Part shown: piece by piece, positions 23,948 through 32,902 of the stretch | Layout of the letters: every line of letters begins with the position of its first letter | Position numbering within the stretch: position 1 is the stretch's first letter | From: AP-15 sp036500965 | GTDB lineage: Bacteria; Pseudomonadota; Alphaproteobacteria; ATCC43930; CGMCC-115725 | Length of the DNA: 48,864 nucleotides | NCBI GenBank assembly: GCA_036500965.1 | Contig: DASYBC010000118.1 | Coordinates: 1 to 48,864, forward strand | Reading direction: 5' to 3' | Notes under the pieces: model-generated | What the model saw: the letters and a program-made list of their open reading frames with translations, nothing else | What the model was told of the DNA's origin: nothing | Database searches by the model: none | Program-made: the position numbers and the translations under genes

Positions 23948-24832
23948 ATGAGCGACGCCGAGATTGGCGCGTTGCGCGCAAAGCTGGCGCTGAGGCCGCG
24001 TTCCGACAACTACCGGCAGCGTCGCCGGGATATTGACGCGCGCGGCCGCGAATATCGGCTCGCGCCCGATATCGGGGTCGAGCCGCTGACCGCGAACGGG
24101 GTGCGCGCCGAATGGACCGCGACGCCGGGGGACGCGCGCGACGCCGCCCTCCTCTACCTGCATGGCGGCGGCTATGTGATCGGCTCGCTCGACAGCCATC
24201 GCGATCTGGCCGCCGAGGCGGGCCGGGCGGCGGGGATCGCCGCGCTGGCGCTCGACTACCGGCTGGCGCCCGAGCATCCGTTCCCGGCCGCGGTCGATGA
24301 TGCGCTCGCCGGCTACCGGTTTCTGCTGGCGCGCAGCATCAAGCCGGCGCGGATCGCGATTGCCGGCGACAGCGCCGGTGGCGGTCTGGTGGTCGCGGCG
24401 ATGCTGGCGATCCGCGACGCCGGGCTGGCGCAGCCGGGATGCGGCTGGTGCATCTCGCCTTGGGTCGACATGGAGGCGGTCGGCGAGTCGATGTCGAGCC
24501 GGGCCGCGGTCGATCCGACCGTGCAGAAGGCCGGCCTTCTCGACATGGCCAAGCTCTATTTGAACGGCGCTGACCCGCGCTCGCCGCTGGCCGCGCCGAT
24601 CTACGCCGATCTGTCCGGGCTGGCGCCGCTTTTGGTCCAGGTCGGCGCCTGCGAGACCCTGCTCGACGACGCGCTGCGGCTGGCCAGGGCTGCCGGTGAA
24701 GCCGATGTGCGGGTCGATCTGCAGATCTGGCCCGAGATGATCCATGTCTGGCATCTGTTCCATCCCGAACTCGCCGCCGGTCGGCGGGCGATCGCCGCAG
24801 GCGGCGCATTTGTCCGCGCGATGATCGCATAG
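23948..24832 (+). CDS. HSL-family (alpha/beta-hydrolase fold-3) esterase
   Basis: The 294-residue enzyme belongs to the hormone-sensitive-lipase/acetyl esterase family. The oxyanion-hole motif YLHGGGYVIGS is at about residues 73-83, the nucleophile elbow GDSAGGG at about 142-148, and an Asp/His pair lies in the C-terminal region with the His in MIHVWHLF. Such enzymes hydrolyse short-chain acyl esters in the cytoplasm; no signal peptide is present. The start at 23948 is preceded by GGGAGACAC, and an earlier in-frame start is less convincing. It is convergent with the MprF-AcvB fusion gene, 44 bases away. Substrate not predictable. Confidence 0.92.
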   Translation: MSDAEIGALRAKLALRPRSDNYRQRRRDIDARGREYRLAPDIGVEPLTANGVRAEWTATPGDARDAALLYLHGGGYVIGSLDSHRDLAAEAGRAAGIAALALDYRLAPEHPFPAAVDDALAGYRFLLARSIKPARIAIAGDSAGGGLVVAAMLAIRDAGLAQPGCGWCISPWVDMEAVGESMSSRAAVDPTVQKAGLLDMAKLYLNGADPRSPLAAPIYADLSGLAPLLVQVGACETLLDDALRLARAAGEADVRVDLQIWPEMIHVWHLFHPELAAGRRAIAAGGAFVRAMIA

Positions 24833-24876
24833 CGCCCGGGCGGCGACCGACGACCGGCAAAGAGCGGCGGCGCCGG

Positions 24877-27800
24877 TTACCCGGCGCGGCGGCGGAAACC
24901 GTCGAGGATATCTTCGGCGAGCGCGCCGTAATCGCCGTCGAAATGGTGCCCGCCCTGGGTTTCGACGACTTCGGCACTCTCGGTCTTGGCGAGGTAGGGG
25001 CACAGGCTGTCGCCGTCGTCGCGGCCGTAGAAACATTGGATCATGGCCGGATTGATCGGCGCCACCGCCGGCTCGGTCGGCAGCGCGTTCCTGGTTGGGG
25101 GCGCGCCGAGCCAGCCCATCATGCTGATCTCGAAATCGGCCGCCGATCCAAAGCCGAGCAACGAGAGCTGGACCACGCGCCTTTTGGCTTCGGGCGGCAG
25201 CCGGTCATAGGCGAAGGGCAACACGCCAGCGCCGAACGAATAGCCGATCAGCGCGACCTTGGAGGCGCCCCAGCGCGCGCAGTAGGTGTCGATGACGGCG
25301 CCGAGGTCGCGCGCCGTCTGCGCCGGCGTCTTGCGGCTCCAGAAATAGCGCAGGCTGTCCCAGCCGACGATCGACACCCCTCGGGCGCGAAGCTTTTCGG
25401 CGATCGACCGGTCGAGATCCCGCCAGCCGCCATCGCCGGACAGCACGATCGCCAGCAACGGGCCCCGCCGCCGCGCCGGCATTTCGACGAGCGGCAGCCC
25501 GGCAATAGCTGGACCGGCGATCTCGCGCGATTTCCCGAGATGAGGGCGCACGAGCGCCGCCATAGCGGATGCAATCCCGCCCTCCTCGCTCGCCTCTTGC
25601 ACCGCGACCGGCGTACCTTGCGCCTTCAATTCACCGATCCGCACCCGTCCGGCGCCATCGGCGGCAGGCCCGAAGCCGACCACCCAGAACCCGTTGAGCG
25701 TCGGCCACGGCCCATAGGAAAAACTGCGCCCGGCCGACGTAGCCGGCACCGTCGCCGGGCACGGCGGCAGCGGCATCTTCAGCGCCGCGGGCGGATCGAG
25801 CGAAACCGCGCCGGCAATCGTCGCCGGCGGGGCTTGCGCCAACGTCGCTGCGGCAAACGCACCGCCCTCGCCGATCCCGGCCAGAATCGGCGTCCAGTAG
25901 GTGGCATTGCCCCGCTCGCGCTGGATCTCCCGGCTGATCAGTTCGATCGTGCTAACGGCATCGGAACAACGCGCATTGGCCCTTTCGCCGACGCGCCGGA
26001 AATAGGTGGGAAGGTCGACCCCGGCGACGAACGCGCCGTCGTCGGCGAGCCTCGCGGCAATTTTGCCCATCTGCGCGTTCCAGCCGTCGGCGTCGGAAAA
26101 CAGCACGACCAGGCCGTGCATCGCGCCCCGCGGGCGGACGATGTGCAGTGCTGCAAAATCGCCGCTGTCAAATGCCCTTGCAAAAGCCCTTGCCGGGTGG
26201 GCGGCTAGGCTCGACAGCGCCAGCGCCAGACAAAGAAGTCCGGTGCGTCCCGGATGACGCAGCGGTTTTATCGCCCGGTCGCCCGGGCCGACCCGGCGCC
26301 GCCGTCCGCCGCCTATCAACACCGCGATATCGGCCAGCGCGAGATAGGGTCCGAACGCGCCCGAAGCGGCGAGATAGCGGGGCTCCCACACCGGATCGAA
26401 CTTGTCCTTGAAGGCGTAGAGACCCTGAAAATTATAAAACCGGTTCCCATGCGACCAGATAAAGCGGGCCAACCGGTGCCAACGCGAGGCCAGCGGATAG
26501 GCGGCGAAACCGGACAGCGGCGTCATGCCGAGGCTGAGGCTGCGATAACCTTCGCTGCGGAAATGCTGCAATAGCCGGACGAACAGATACTCCATCGCGC
26601 ATCGCGACTTCGTGTCGGGCCGCTGGCGCATCACCCCGACCGTCACTTCTTCCTTCAGATCGGTCGTCATGACCGTGGCGAAGGCGACCGGCCGTCCGTG
26701 TTCGCGCAGCACGGCGACGGTTTGCGCCATGACATAATTGCGGCGGAAGGCCGCCACCGAAAAACGCTGTTCGCCAGCAGCCGCGCGGCGCGCGAGCCAA
26801 GCGTTCGAAACGTCTTCAAGCTCGTCGATGATTTCGGCGACTCGCGCCGGCGGGATCATTTCAAGGCTCAGGCCGTCGCGTTCGCCGCGCTTGAGCGCAT
26901 AGCGCAGACCGGCCCGGGCCGCGCCCTCGAGGGTAAACTGCGCCAACGGCACGTTGGCTTCCTCGCCGATTTTCATGACCCGCAATCCGGCGTCGAGATA
27001 AAGCGGTAGGCTCGCCGGCGGCACCTGGTAAAACGCCACCCGGCCGCCATGCGCGTCGGCCAGCTCGATAAAGCGCCACACCAGTTCGGCCCGTTCATCG
27101 GCCGGCCCGACCGGATCGCCGAGCGCGGCCCAGGTGCGGCCGTGCTGGGCGAACATCAGGAACGCCCTCCCGGTATCGGAAAACATCAGGCTCTTGTCGC
27201 CGATCATCGCCAACAAGGCATCGGGGCGAAACTGGCTCCCGGCGATCCGCCGCGCCTGCGCCAGCTGCGCGGGGGTCGGCCGGCTTGGTCGCCCGGTGGC
27301 CGGACGCAGCAACTGCCATAGTCCGATCGTCAGCCCGAGCACGGCGACGCCCAGGACCGTGCGCAAGGCACGCGACGCGGTTGCGTCGAACTCGAATTGC
27401 CACCATAGCTGGTGGCTATATTCGACGTCGCGAAAAGCGAAGAACAGGATCCAGATCGTCGCAGCGACAACGCAGCCGATCGCAGCCAGCCATCCGGTCG
27501 TCATCGAATGCGACATCAGCGAGGCGCGGCGATCGAACTGCGCGCGCCCGGCAACGAGGCCGATCAGCAGCAGCGCGGCGGCAGTCGGAGCGAGGATCGC
27601 CAACCCCTTGACCAGGCAGAACGGGATGCTCAGCAAGGTCATCGATAACGCGAGCCACCACGCGCCGTCGAGCCGGTGCAACAGCCCGCGCGCGGTAAAC
27701 AGCAGCACCAGCCCGGCGATGCTGGCCAATAAATGCGCCGTTTCGACCGCCCACAGCGGCACGTGGATCGCCAGAATTTGCAGCCGGTCGGTGAACGCCG

Positions 27801-28929
27801 GCATCGCTCCGGACACCACCAGAGCGGCGCCGACGGCAAAGGTCGTCGCGGCAAGGAAGGACGGCACCAGCCGGGTCGCCGCGCGGCCGACGCGCTCGCC
27901 GATCTCTGCCCCGAAAAAGCGGCGGGTCTCGAACCCGGCCAGCAACACGGTCGAGAGCAGCAGCGGCAAGAGATAATAGACCGCGCGATAGGCGACGAGG
28001 GCGGCGGCGATGGCGTTGGGCGGCGCCTCGCTGCCGACCGCATAGAGGATCGCGACCTCGAACACGCCAAGCCCGCCGGGGATGTGGCTCAGCACGCCGA
28101 GCCCGAGAGCTGCGGCATAGACCGCAGCAAAGGCGACAAAGCCGATCCCGGTCGGCGGCAACAGCACCCAAAGGACGGCCGCGGCCGCCAGCACATCGGT
28201 CGTCGTCAGCACGATCTGAGCGAGGACCAGCGCCGGCCCCGGCGGCTCGATCGTGATCGGGCCGATCGCGATCGGCTTCCGGCGGGTCGCGCAGAACACC
28301 AAGAAGACCGTCGCTAAGCTCAACAGCGTCGCCGCGGCGGCGAACAACGGCTCCGGCGACGCCCCCAGCAACCGGCCGACCCGGTGTGCGGACAGCACGA
28401 AGCCGAGCCCGGCAATGGCGGCGAGACCGATTCCGATCGCCGCCGAGATGAACAGGATCACGCGGGCGATCTGAGCGGGCGACAGGCCGGCGGCGGTATA
28501 GATCCGATAACGGACGGCGCCGCCGGAAAAAGCGCCGAGCCCAACCGCGTTGCCGATCGCATAGCCGCAGAACGAGGCCAGGAATACCGAGGGCAGCGGC
28601 GGGCGGGCTCGGGCATAGCGCAGCCCGGAAAAGTCGTAGCCGATAAGGGCCGCATAACTGACCGCAGTCGCGGCGAGCGCCAGCAGCAGCGCGGACGAGC
28701 GGGTCGCCCGGAGCGAGGCGACAAGGGCGTGGAAGCTCACCCCCGCTGTCGCCTTCTCTAGACCCCACAGCGCCAAGCCGCCAAGCGCGAACGCCGCTAG
28801 CCCAAGCAGAAGCGGGCGACTGGGACGCCCGTGCAGCAGCCTTGCCAGCCCATGTATCGGAATTCGATCGAGCCCGCCGACTGTCGCGGCCGCGTCCGAG
28901 CGCGTTCTCAGGGGCTCGGATTTGAGCAA
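24877..28929 (-). CDS. Fused lysyl-phosphatidylglycerol synthase/flippase (MprF/LpiA) and AcvB hydrolase
   Basis: This 1350-residue protein joins two normally separate proteins. Residues ~1-550 are the polytopic MprF flippase (for example GYAIGNAVGLGAFSGGAVRY and SHIPGGLGVFEVAIL). Residues ~560-870 are the DUF2156 synthase domain that moves lysine from Lys-tRNA to phosphatidylglycerol (MIGDKSLMFSDTGRAFLMF, GDPVGP, YALKRGERDGLSLEMI, LSLGMTPLSGF). A signal-peptide-like hydrophobic segment at ~895-915 (TGLLCLALALSSLAAHPARA) then leads into an AcvB/VirJ module, with SDADGWN, SGDGGWRDLD, the nucleophile Ser in GYSFGAGVLPFAY and a His in GGHHFDGDY. AcvB-type proteins are periplasmic lysyl-PG hydrolases, encoded by a separate acvB gene next to lpiA in Agrobacterium. 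No stop and no ATG/GTG/TTG start occurs at the junction, so this reads as a true fusion with the hydrolase placed in the periplasm. Confidence 0.9.
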   Translation of the reverse strand: MLKSEPLRTRSDAAATVGGLDRIPIHGLARLLHGRPSRPLLLGLAAFALGGLALWGLEKATAGVSFHALVASLRATRSSALLLALAATAVSYAALIGYDFSGLRYARARPPLPSVFLASFCGYAIGNAVGLGAFSGGAVRYRIYTAAGLSPAQIARVILFISAAIGIGLAAIAGLGFVLSAHRVGRLLGASPEPLFAAAATLLSLATVFLVFCATRRKPIAIGPITIEPPGPALVLAQIVLTTTDVLAAAAVLWVLLPPTGIGFVAFAAVYAAALGLGVLSHIPGGLGVFEVAILYAVGSEAPPNAIAAALVAYRAVYYLLPLLLSTVLLAGFETRRFFGAEIGERVGRAATRLVPSFLAATTFAVGAALVVSGAMPAFTDRLQILAIHVPLWAVETAHLLASIAGLVLLFTARGLLHRLDGAWWLALSMTLLSIPFCLVKGLAILAPTAAALLLIGLVAGRAQFDRRASLMSHSMTTGWLAAIGCVVAATIWILFFAFRDVEYSHQLWWQFEFDATASRALRTVLGVAVLGLTIGLWQLLRPATGRPSRPTPAQLAQARRIAGSQFRPDALLAMIGDKSLMFSDTGRAFLMFAQHGRTWAALGDPVGPADERAELVWRFIELADAHGGRVAFYQVPPASLPLYLDAGLRVMKIGEEANVPLAQFTLEGAARAGLRYALKRGERDGLSLEMIPPARVAEIIDELEDVSNAWLARRAAAGEQRFSVAAFRRNYVMAQTVAVLREHGRPVAFATVMTTDLKEEVTVGVMRQRPDTKSRCAMEYLFVRLLQHFRSEGYRSLSLGMTPLSGFAAYPLASRWHRLARFIWSHGNRFYNFQGLYAFKDKFDPVWEPRYLAASGAFGPYLALADIAVLIGGGRRRRVGPGDRAIKPLRHPGRTGLLCLALALSSLAAHPARAFARAFDSGDFAALHIVRPRGAMHGLVVLFSDADGWNAQMGKIAARLADDGAFVAGVDLPTYFRRVGERANARCSDAVSTIELISREIQRERGNATYWTPILAGIGEGGAFAAATLAQAPPATIAGAVSLDPPAALKMPLPPCPATVPATSAGRSFSYGPWPTLNGFWVVGFGPAADGAGRVRIGELKAQGTPVAVQEASEEGGIASAMAALVRPHLGKSREIAGPAIAGLPLVEMPARRRGPLLAIVLSGDGGWRDLDRSIAEKLRARGVSIVGWDSLRYFWSRKTPAQTARDLGAVIDTYCARWGASKVALIGYSFGAGVLPFAYDRLPPEAKRRVVQLSLLGFGSAADFEISMMGWLGAPPTRNALPTEPAVAPINPAMIQCFYGRDDGDSLCPYLAKTESAEVVETQGGHHFDGDYGALAEDILDGFRRRAG

Positions 28930-29201
28930 CGCCGCCTACCTAATGTCGAGCTAATGTCGAGATTGACGGCGCCGGCGATCCACCTTCGCCGCCGTTCGAT
29001 GGCGGCGACGTTTCCGACACTTTCGCCGGACCGATGCCGACCCCCGGCCGCGTTGCTGTTCACCGACTTGTCCCGACCTGCCCCGGATACTCCAGGGCGC
29101 CCACTTATAAGCCTTTTTTCGAGGCTTTACAGCAGGGTCATGGGCCGGAGCCAATCAGCCCCCTGCAGCGCCTTCGGCGACCAACGAGTGCGCGATGGCG
29201 C

Positions 29202-29930
29202 TCAGCCCGGAGGCGCCACCGACAGCCGGCCGGTGACCGCGTGGCGTTCGATGAAGCTCCCGACTATCCCTGACCGTTTCGCCGCTTCGACAAACTCCTT
29301 CAGGAACGCAAAGCCGGCCGTGTTCTTTTTCGGTGTGCCGACCGCCTGCTGCACCGCGGTGAACTGGCCGTCGAGAATTCTCGAGCCGGGCCTTGCTTGC
29401 TGCACTTCGATCAGCCCGGGCCGCAACCCGGCATAGGCGTCGAGCTTTTCGCCGTCGAACGCCTTGAGCGCCGCTGCAGCGTTGTCGAACTGAAGCAATT
29501 CGCCCCTTTTGTAGTTGTTCTCGAGCCACAGGCCGTATGCGCTGCGGGCCGTCACCGCGACCCGGCGCCCCGGCTGGTCAACCTCCGCGATCGAGCGGAT
29601 CGGCGAGCCCGCCGGCACCAGGTACGTTGCCTCGATCTCGCAATAAGCGGCGGTAAAATTGATCACAGCGGCGCGCTGCGGCTCGGCGCCGATCAAGCCG
29701 ATATCCCAGAGGCCCTTCTCGGCATCGTCGGCGATCTCGCCCGGCCGCGCATAGGGGATGTATTTAACCGGCACGCCGAGCCGCGCGGCGATTGCCGCCG
29801 CCATGTCGGGCGACACACCCTGCGGATCGCCCGATGGGGTCTTGCCGGTGACCAGGAGGAAATTGCCCATGTTGATCGCGGCGCGCAGGACGCCGGTCGG
29901 CGCGAGCTCGGAGGCGGCTGTTTCAGGCAT
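29202..29930 (-). CDS. Family 3 solute-binding protein, apparently without signal peptide
   Basis: The 242-residue product has the periplasmic-binding-protein (PBP type 2, family 3) pattern. It has LRAAINMGNFLLVTG, a substrate-loop GVSPDMAAAIAARLGVPVKYIPY, WDIGLIGAEPQRA, AEVDQPGRRVAVTARSAYGLWL, LDAYAGLRPGLIE and the C-terminal FAFLKEFVEAAKRSGIV. These proteins normally deliver polar amino acids to an ABC importer. No signal peptide is seen at the ATG at 29930 (MPETAASELAPTG) or 39 bases upstream (MRLIRLTVPDPPA), and no permease or ATPase is adjacent, so it may be a cytoplasmic sensor-like or orphan binder. Longer upstream frame overlaps ligD in another frame and is ignored. Confidence 0.8.
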   Translation of the reverse strand: MPETAASELAPTGVLRAAINMGNFLLVTGKTPSGDPQGVSPDMAAAIAARLGVPVKYIPYARPGEIADDAEKGLWDIGLIGAEPQRAAVINFTAAYCEIEATYLVPAGSPIRSIAEVDQPGRRVAVTARSAYGLWLENNYKRGELLQFDNAAAALKAFDGEKLDAYAGLRPGLIEVQQARPGSRILDGQFTAVQQAVGTPKKNTAGFAFLKEFVEAAKRSGIVGSFIERHAVTGRLSVAPPG

Positions 29931-30016
29931 GGCGGGCGGGTCCGGGACAGTGAGACGGATGAGCCGCATCCTGAAGGATCGGCCCCGCCCAAGCACGCGA
30001 AAATTGGGATGGCGCC

Positions 30017-30235
30017 CTAATTTGACCGCAGACCGGAAACGATCCACCACAGGCCATATAGAGCCACAACTATCAGAACGGCACCGGCCGTTAGCGACAG
30101 CGACGGGCCTGACAGAGACGATGAATTTTCCGATGTCGGCGGCCGGATGATGTAGGCGCACGTCCAATAGACGAACCACAACATCGCCAGGACCAGGCCA
30201 AGCCGCACAAACCCCCGGCTCAGATTGCCCAGCAC
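30017..30235 (-). CDS. Small two-helix membrane protein downstream of ligD
   Basis: A 72-residue product has two membrane segments, LGLVLAMLWFVYWTCAYII (about 12-30) and SLTAGAVLIVVALYGLWWIV (about 47-66), with an intervening Ser-rich loop. The start lies three bases past the ligD stop, so it is probably co-transcribed and possibly translationally coupled. I know no family for it. A functional connection to DNA repair is unsupported. The two clean hydrophobic helices and position argue for a genuine gene. Confidence 0.6.
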   Translation of the reverse strand: MLGNLSRGFVRLGLVLAMLWFVYWTCAYIIRPPTSENSSSLSGPSLSLTAGAVLIVVALYGLWWIVSGLRSN

Positions 30236-30238
30236 GGT

Positions 30239-32794
30239 CTAGAGCCCGAGCTTGCGCCGCATTGCCGCGGTGACCGTCTGCCTGACCTTGCCGATCTCCG
30301 CCCACGGATCCGATTTCAGGGCCGCGAGCCGGCTGGGCACCGTAACGACGGTAAAGCCGTCGGGCCGGACGCCCGCCTCGACTTCCTCCCAAGACACCGG
30401 CGTCGCCACCGGCGCGCTCGGCCGGGCACGGGTCGAGTAGGCGCCGATCGCGGTGGCCCCGCGGCCGTTGCGCAAATAGTCGATATAGATGCGGCCCTGC
30501 CGCGCCCGCTTCGACTGGTTGGTGGTATAGCGTTGCGGATTGCCGGCCGCGATCTCTTCGGCGACCGCCTTGGCGAAGGCCTTGATCGCCTCCCAATCGA
30601 GCTTTGGGGTCAACGGCACGACAACATGCAACCCTTTGCCGCCAGTGGTCTTGGCGAAGCTGCGCAGCCCGAAGCCGGCCAGCGCCTCGCGGATTTCGAG
30701 TGCCGCGGCGGTGACCTGCGACCACGGCAATCCCACATCCGGATCAAGATCGAAGGTAACCAGGTCGGGGGTCTCGAGCTTGGCTGCGGTCGAGCCCCAA
30801 GGGTGGATTTCGAGCACGCCGATCTGCACCAGCGCCACCAGCCCAGCCAGATTTTCGACCGCGAGATGGGTCTCGCCGTCGATCTCGATGCGCCGCACCG
30901 CCTCGGGCACGCTGGCCCCGGCATGCTTCTGGAAAAACTGCTCGCCGCCTTGACCATTCGGGCAGCGCACCAGGCTGAGCGGCCGATGCCCGAGATAGGG
31001 CAGCGCCCAGTCGCAAATCTCGGCATAATAGCGCGCCAGATCGAGCTTGGTGATGCCCTCGCCGGGATAGAGGACGCGATCGGCGTGGGTCAGCCGCACC
31101 CCCGCGAATTCGGTGCTGCCGTCGCGGGCGATGCGCGGCGCCGGGGGCTTCGCCGGAGCAACGGGAGCGGCCGAGGCGTCGGCATCGCGCACCACCTCGG
31201 CCGGCGCCTTATCCTCCCGTAGCCCGATAAAGGTCGCGTGCCGCAACACCTGGTCGGCGGTCCAGCCGGCATAGCGCACCTCGGCGACAAGCGCCGGCTC
31301 GGTCCAATGGACCCCCTTGAGCGAGGTGCCTTTCGGCAACGCCGCGACCGGGGCGGCGGCACGCTGCAACGGATCGAGCCGGGCGCGCAGCGCGGCCAAT
31401 TGGGCATCGTCGAAACCGGTGCCGACGCGCCCGGCATAATGCAAGGCGGCCTGCCCGTCATAGTAGCCGAGCAGCAAGGCGCCCAAGCCCCGCCGGTGGC
31501 CCGCCGGGTCGGTGAAGCCGATCACGACGAACTCGTCGCGGTTCGCACATTTGACCTTGAGCCAGCCGTCGTTGCGGCCGGGCTGATACGGGCGGTCGCG
31601 GCGCTTTGAGACGATCCCCTCCAGCTCGTAGCCGCAGGCCTGGCGAAAAAATTCCGGGCCGCGCCCGGCCTGGTGGTCGCTGTAGCGCAGGATCCCCGCG
31701 GAATGAGTGGGAACAACCTCGGCCAGCGCCGCCTTGCGGTCTTCGAGCGCAGCCCCCGTCAGGTCGTAGCCGTCGAGATGAAGAAGATCGAAGGCATAGA
31801 ACACCAATTCGTCCGTGCGCCCGTTGGCGATGGCGTCCTGCAGGCGGCCGAAATCGCTGGTGCCGTCGGTTTCGAGATGGACCAGCTCGCCGTCGATCAG
31901 CGCCGCCTCGACCGGCAGCGCGCCGAACGCCGCCGCAAGCACCGGAAATTTCCCAGTCCAATCGAGGCCGTTGCGGGTCAGCAGCCGCGCCTCTCCAATG
32001 GCGATCCGGGCAATCAGGCGATAGCCGTCATGCTTGATCTCGTGCAACCATTGCGGCCCGTCCGGCGCCGCGTCGGCTGGGGTGGCCAGCTGCGGCTTCG
32101 GTCGGGTCGGTATCCGGGCTTTCCTGGCGCCAGGGACGCGGGCCGGATCGGAGTGCTCACGCGCCTCGTTTGCCGCTGCCGGCTGCTCGCCGTTTGGCCC
32201 CCAGACCCGGTCGCGGTCGGCGGCGATCTCGTCGAGCCCGCGGCCGGTGGCGACGCTGAGCGGGTTATCGGCGACGACCGCGTCGCCGCTCTGCGGCGCC
32301 GCCGCCTCGTCGCGCTCTTTGATCAGGAGCCAGTTTTCACGGCGCTCGGCCGCGGCTTTGCCGCCCATCCGCACCAGCACCCATTTTCCGTGCAATTTCT
32401 CGCCGTCGAGGGTGAATTTGAGGTTGCCCTTGGCATAAGCCGCTTGCGGATCCGGATCGATCGGGGTCCAGGTGCCGCGATCCCACAGCAGCACCGAGCC
32501 GCCACCATACTCGCCCTCGGGAATGACGCCTTCGAAGCCGCCATATTCGATCGGGTGATCTTCGACATGCACGGCCAACCGCTTTTCTCCGGGGTCGAGG
32601 CTCGGCCCTTTCGGCACCGCCCAGCTTTTCAGCACGCCATCGAGCTCGAGCCGGAAATCGTAATGCAGGCGGCGCGCCGCGTGCTTCTGGATCACGAAAG
32701 ACAATGGCCGGGCCGTCGCCTCGCGCACGACCGCGCCGGCCGGCTCCGGCGTCCTGCGAAAATCGCGTTTGCGGCGGTATTCGGTCAGCGCCAT
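30239..32794 (-). CDS. ligD: ATP-dependent DNA ligase D (NHEJ)
   Basis: LigD repairs double-strand breaks together with Ku. The 851-residue protein has three domains in the order PE-LIG-POL. The 3'-phosphoesterase is at ~30-150 (QKHAARRLHYDFRLELDG, HVEDHPIEYGGFEGVIPEGE). The adenylating ligase is at ~215-540 with nucleophile Lys254 in HEIKHDGYRL and the OB-fold. The primase-polymerase is at ~560-851 (LYPGEGITKLDLARYYAEI, RPLSLVRCPNGQ, and the metal-binding TFDLDPDVGLPW). This order is the Pseudomonas type rather than the mycobacterial POL-PE-LIG. It is divergent from ku with about 108 bases between, the usual arrangement for a shared promoter region. All active-site motifs appear intact. Confidence 0.97.
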   Translation of the reverse strand: MALTEYRRKRDFRRTPEPAGAVVREATARPLSFVIQKHAARRLHYDFRLELDGVLKSWAVPKGPSLDPGEKRLAVHVEDHPIEYGGFEGVIPEGEYGGGSVLLWDRGTWTPIDPDPQAAYAKGNLKFTLDGEKLHGKWVLVRMGGKAAAERRENWLLIKERDEAAAPQSGDAVVADNPLSVATGRGLDEIAADRDRVWGPNGEQPAAANEAREHSDPARVPGARKARIPTRPKPQLATPADAAPDGPQWLHEIKHDGYRLIARIAIGEARLLTRNGLDWTGKFPVLAAAFGALPVEAALIDGELVHLETDGTSDFGRLQDAIANGRTDELVFYAFDLLHLDGYDLTGAALEDRKAALAEVVPTHSAGILRYSDHQAGRGPEFFRQACGYELEGIVSKRRDRPYQPGRNDGWLKVKCANRDEFVVIGFTDPAGHRRGLGALLLGYYDGQAALHYAGRVGTGFDDAQLAALRARLDPLQRAAAPVAALPKGTSLKGVHWTEPALVAEVRYAGWTADQVLRHATFIGLREDKAPAEVVRDADASAAPVAPAKPPAPRIARDGSTEFAGVRLTHADRVLYPGEGITKLDLARYYAEICDWALPYLGHRPLSLVRCPNGQGGEQFFQKHAGASVPEAVRRIEIDGETHLAVENLAGLVALVQIGVLEIHPWGSTAAKLETPDLVTFDLDPDVGLPWSQVTAAALEIREALAGFGLRSFAKTTGGKGLHVVVPLTPKLDWEAIKAFAKAVAEEIAAGNPQRYTTNQSKRARQGRIYIDYLRNGRGATAIGAYSTRARPSAPVATPVSWEEVEAGVRPDGFTVVTVPSRLAALKSDPWAEIGKVRQTVTAAMRRKLGL

Positions 32795-32902
32795 CGTTGC
32801 CGATCACCTCGTCAAAATATCGTCGCTGCGCTGGCGCCGTCGCTTGACGTTGCGGCCCGCCGCATAATGTGGTTCGTAAACGCTGCTGCATAGGAGATCG
32901 GC

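Noticed and set aside
26254..26262. Separate acvB gene starting at CTG (residue 890)
   Set aside because: CTG starts are very rare, no ribosome site is evident, and no stop ends the MprF part before it, so a fusion is the simpler reading.
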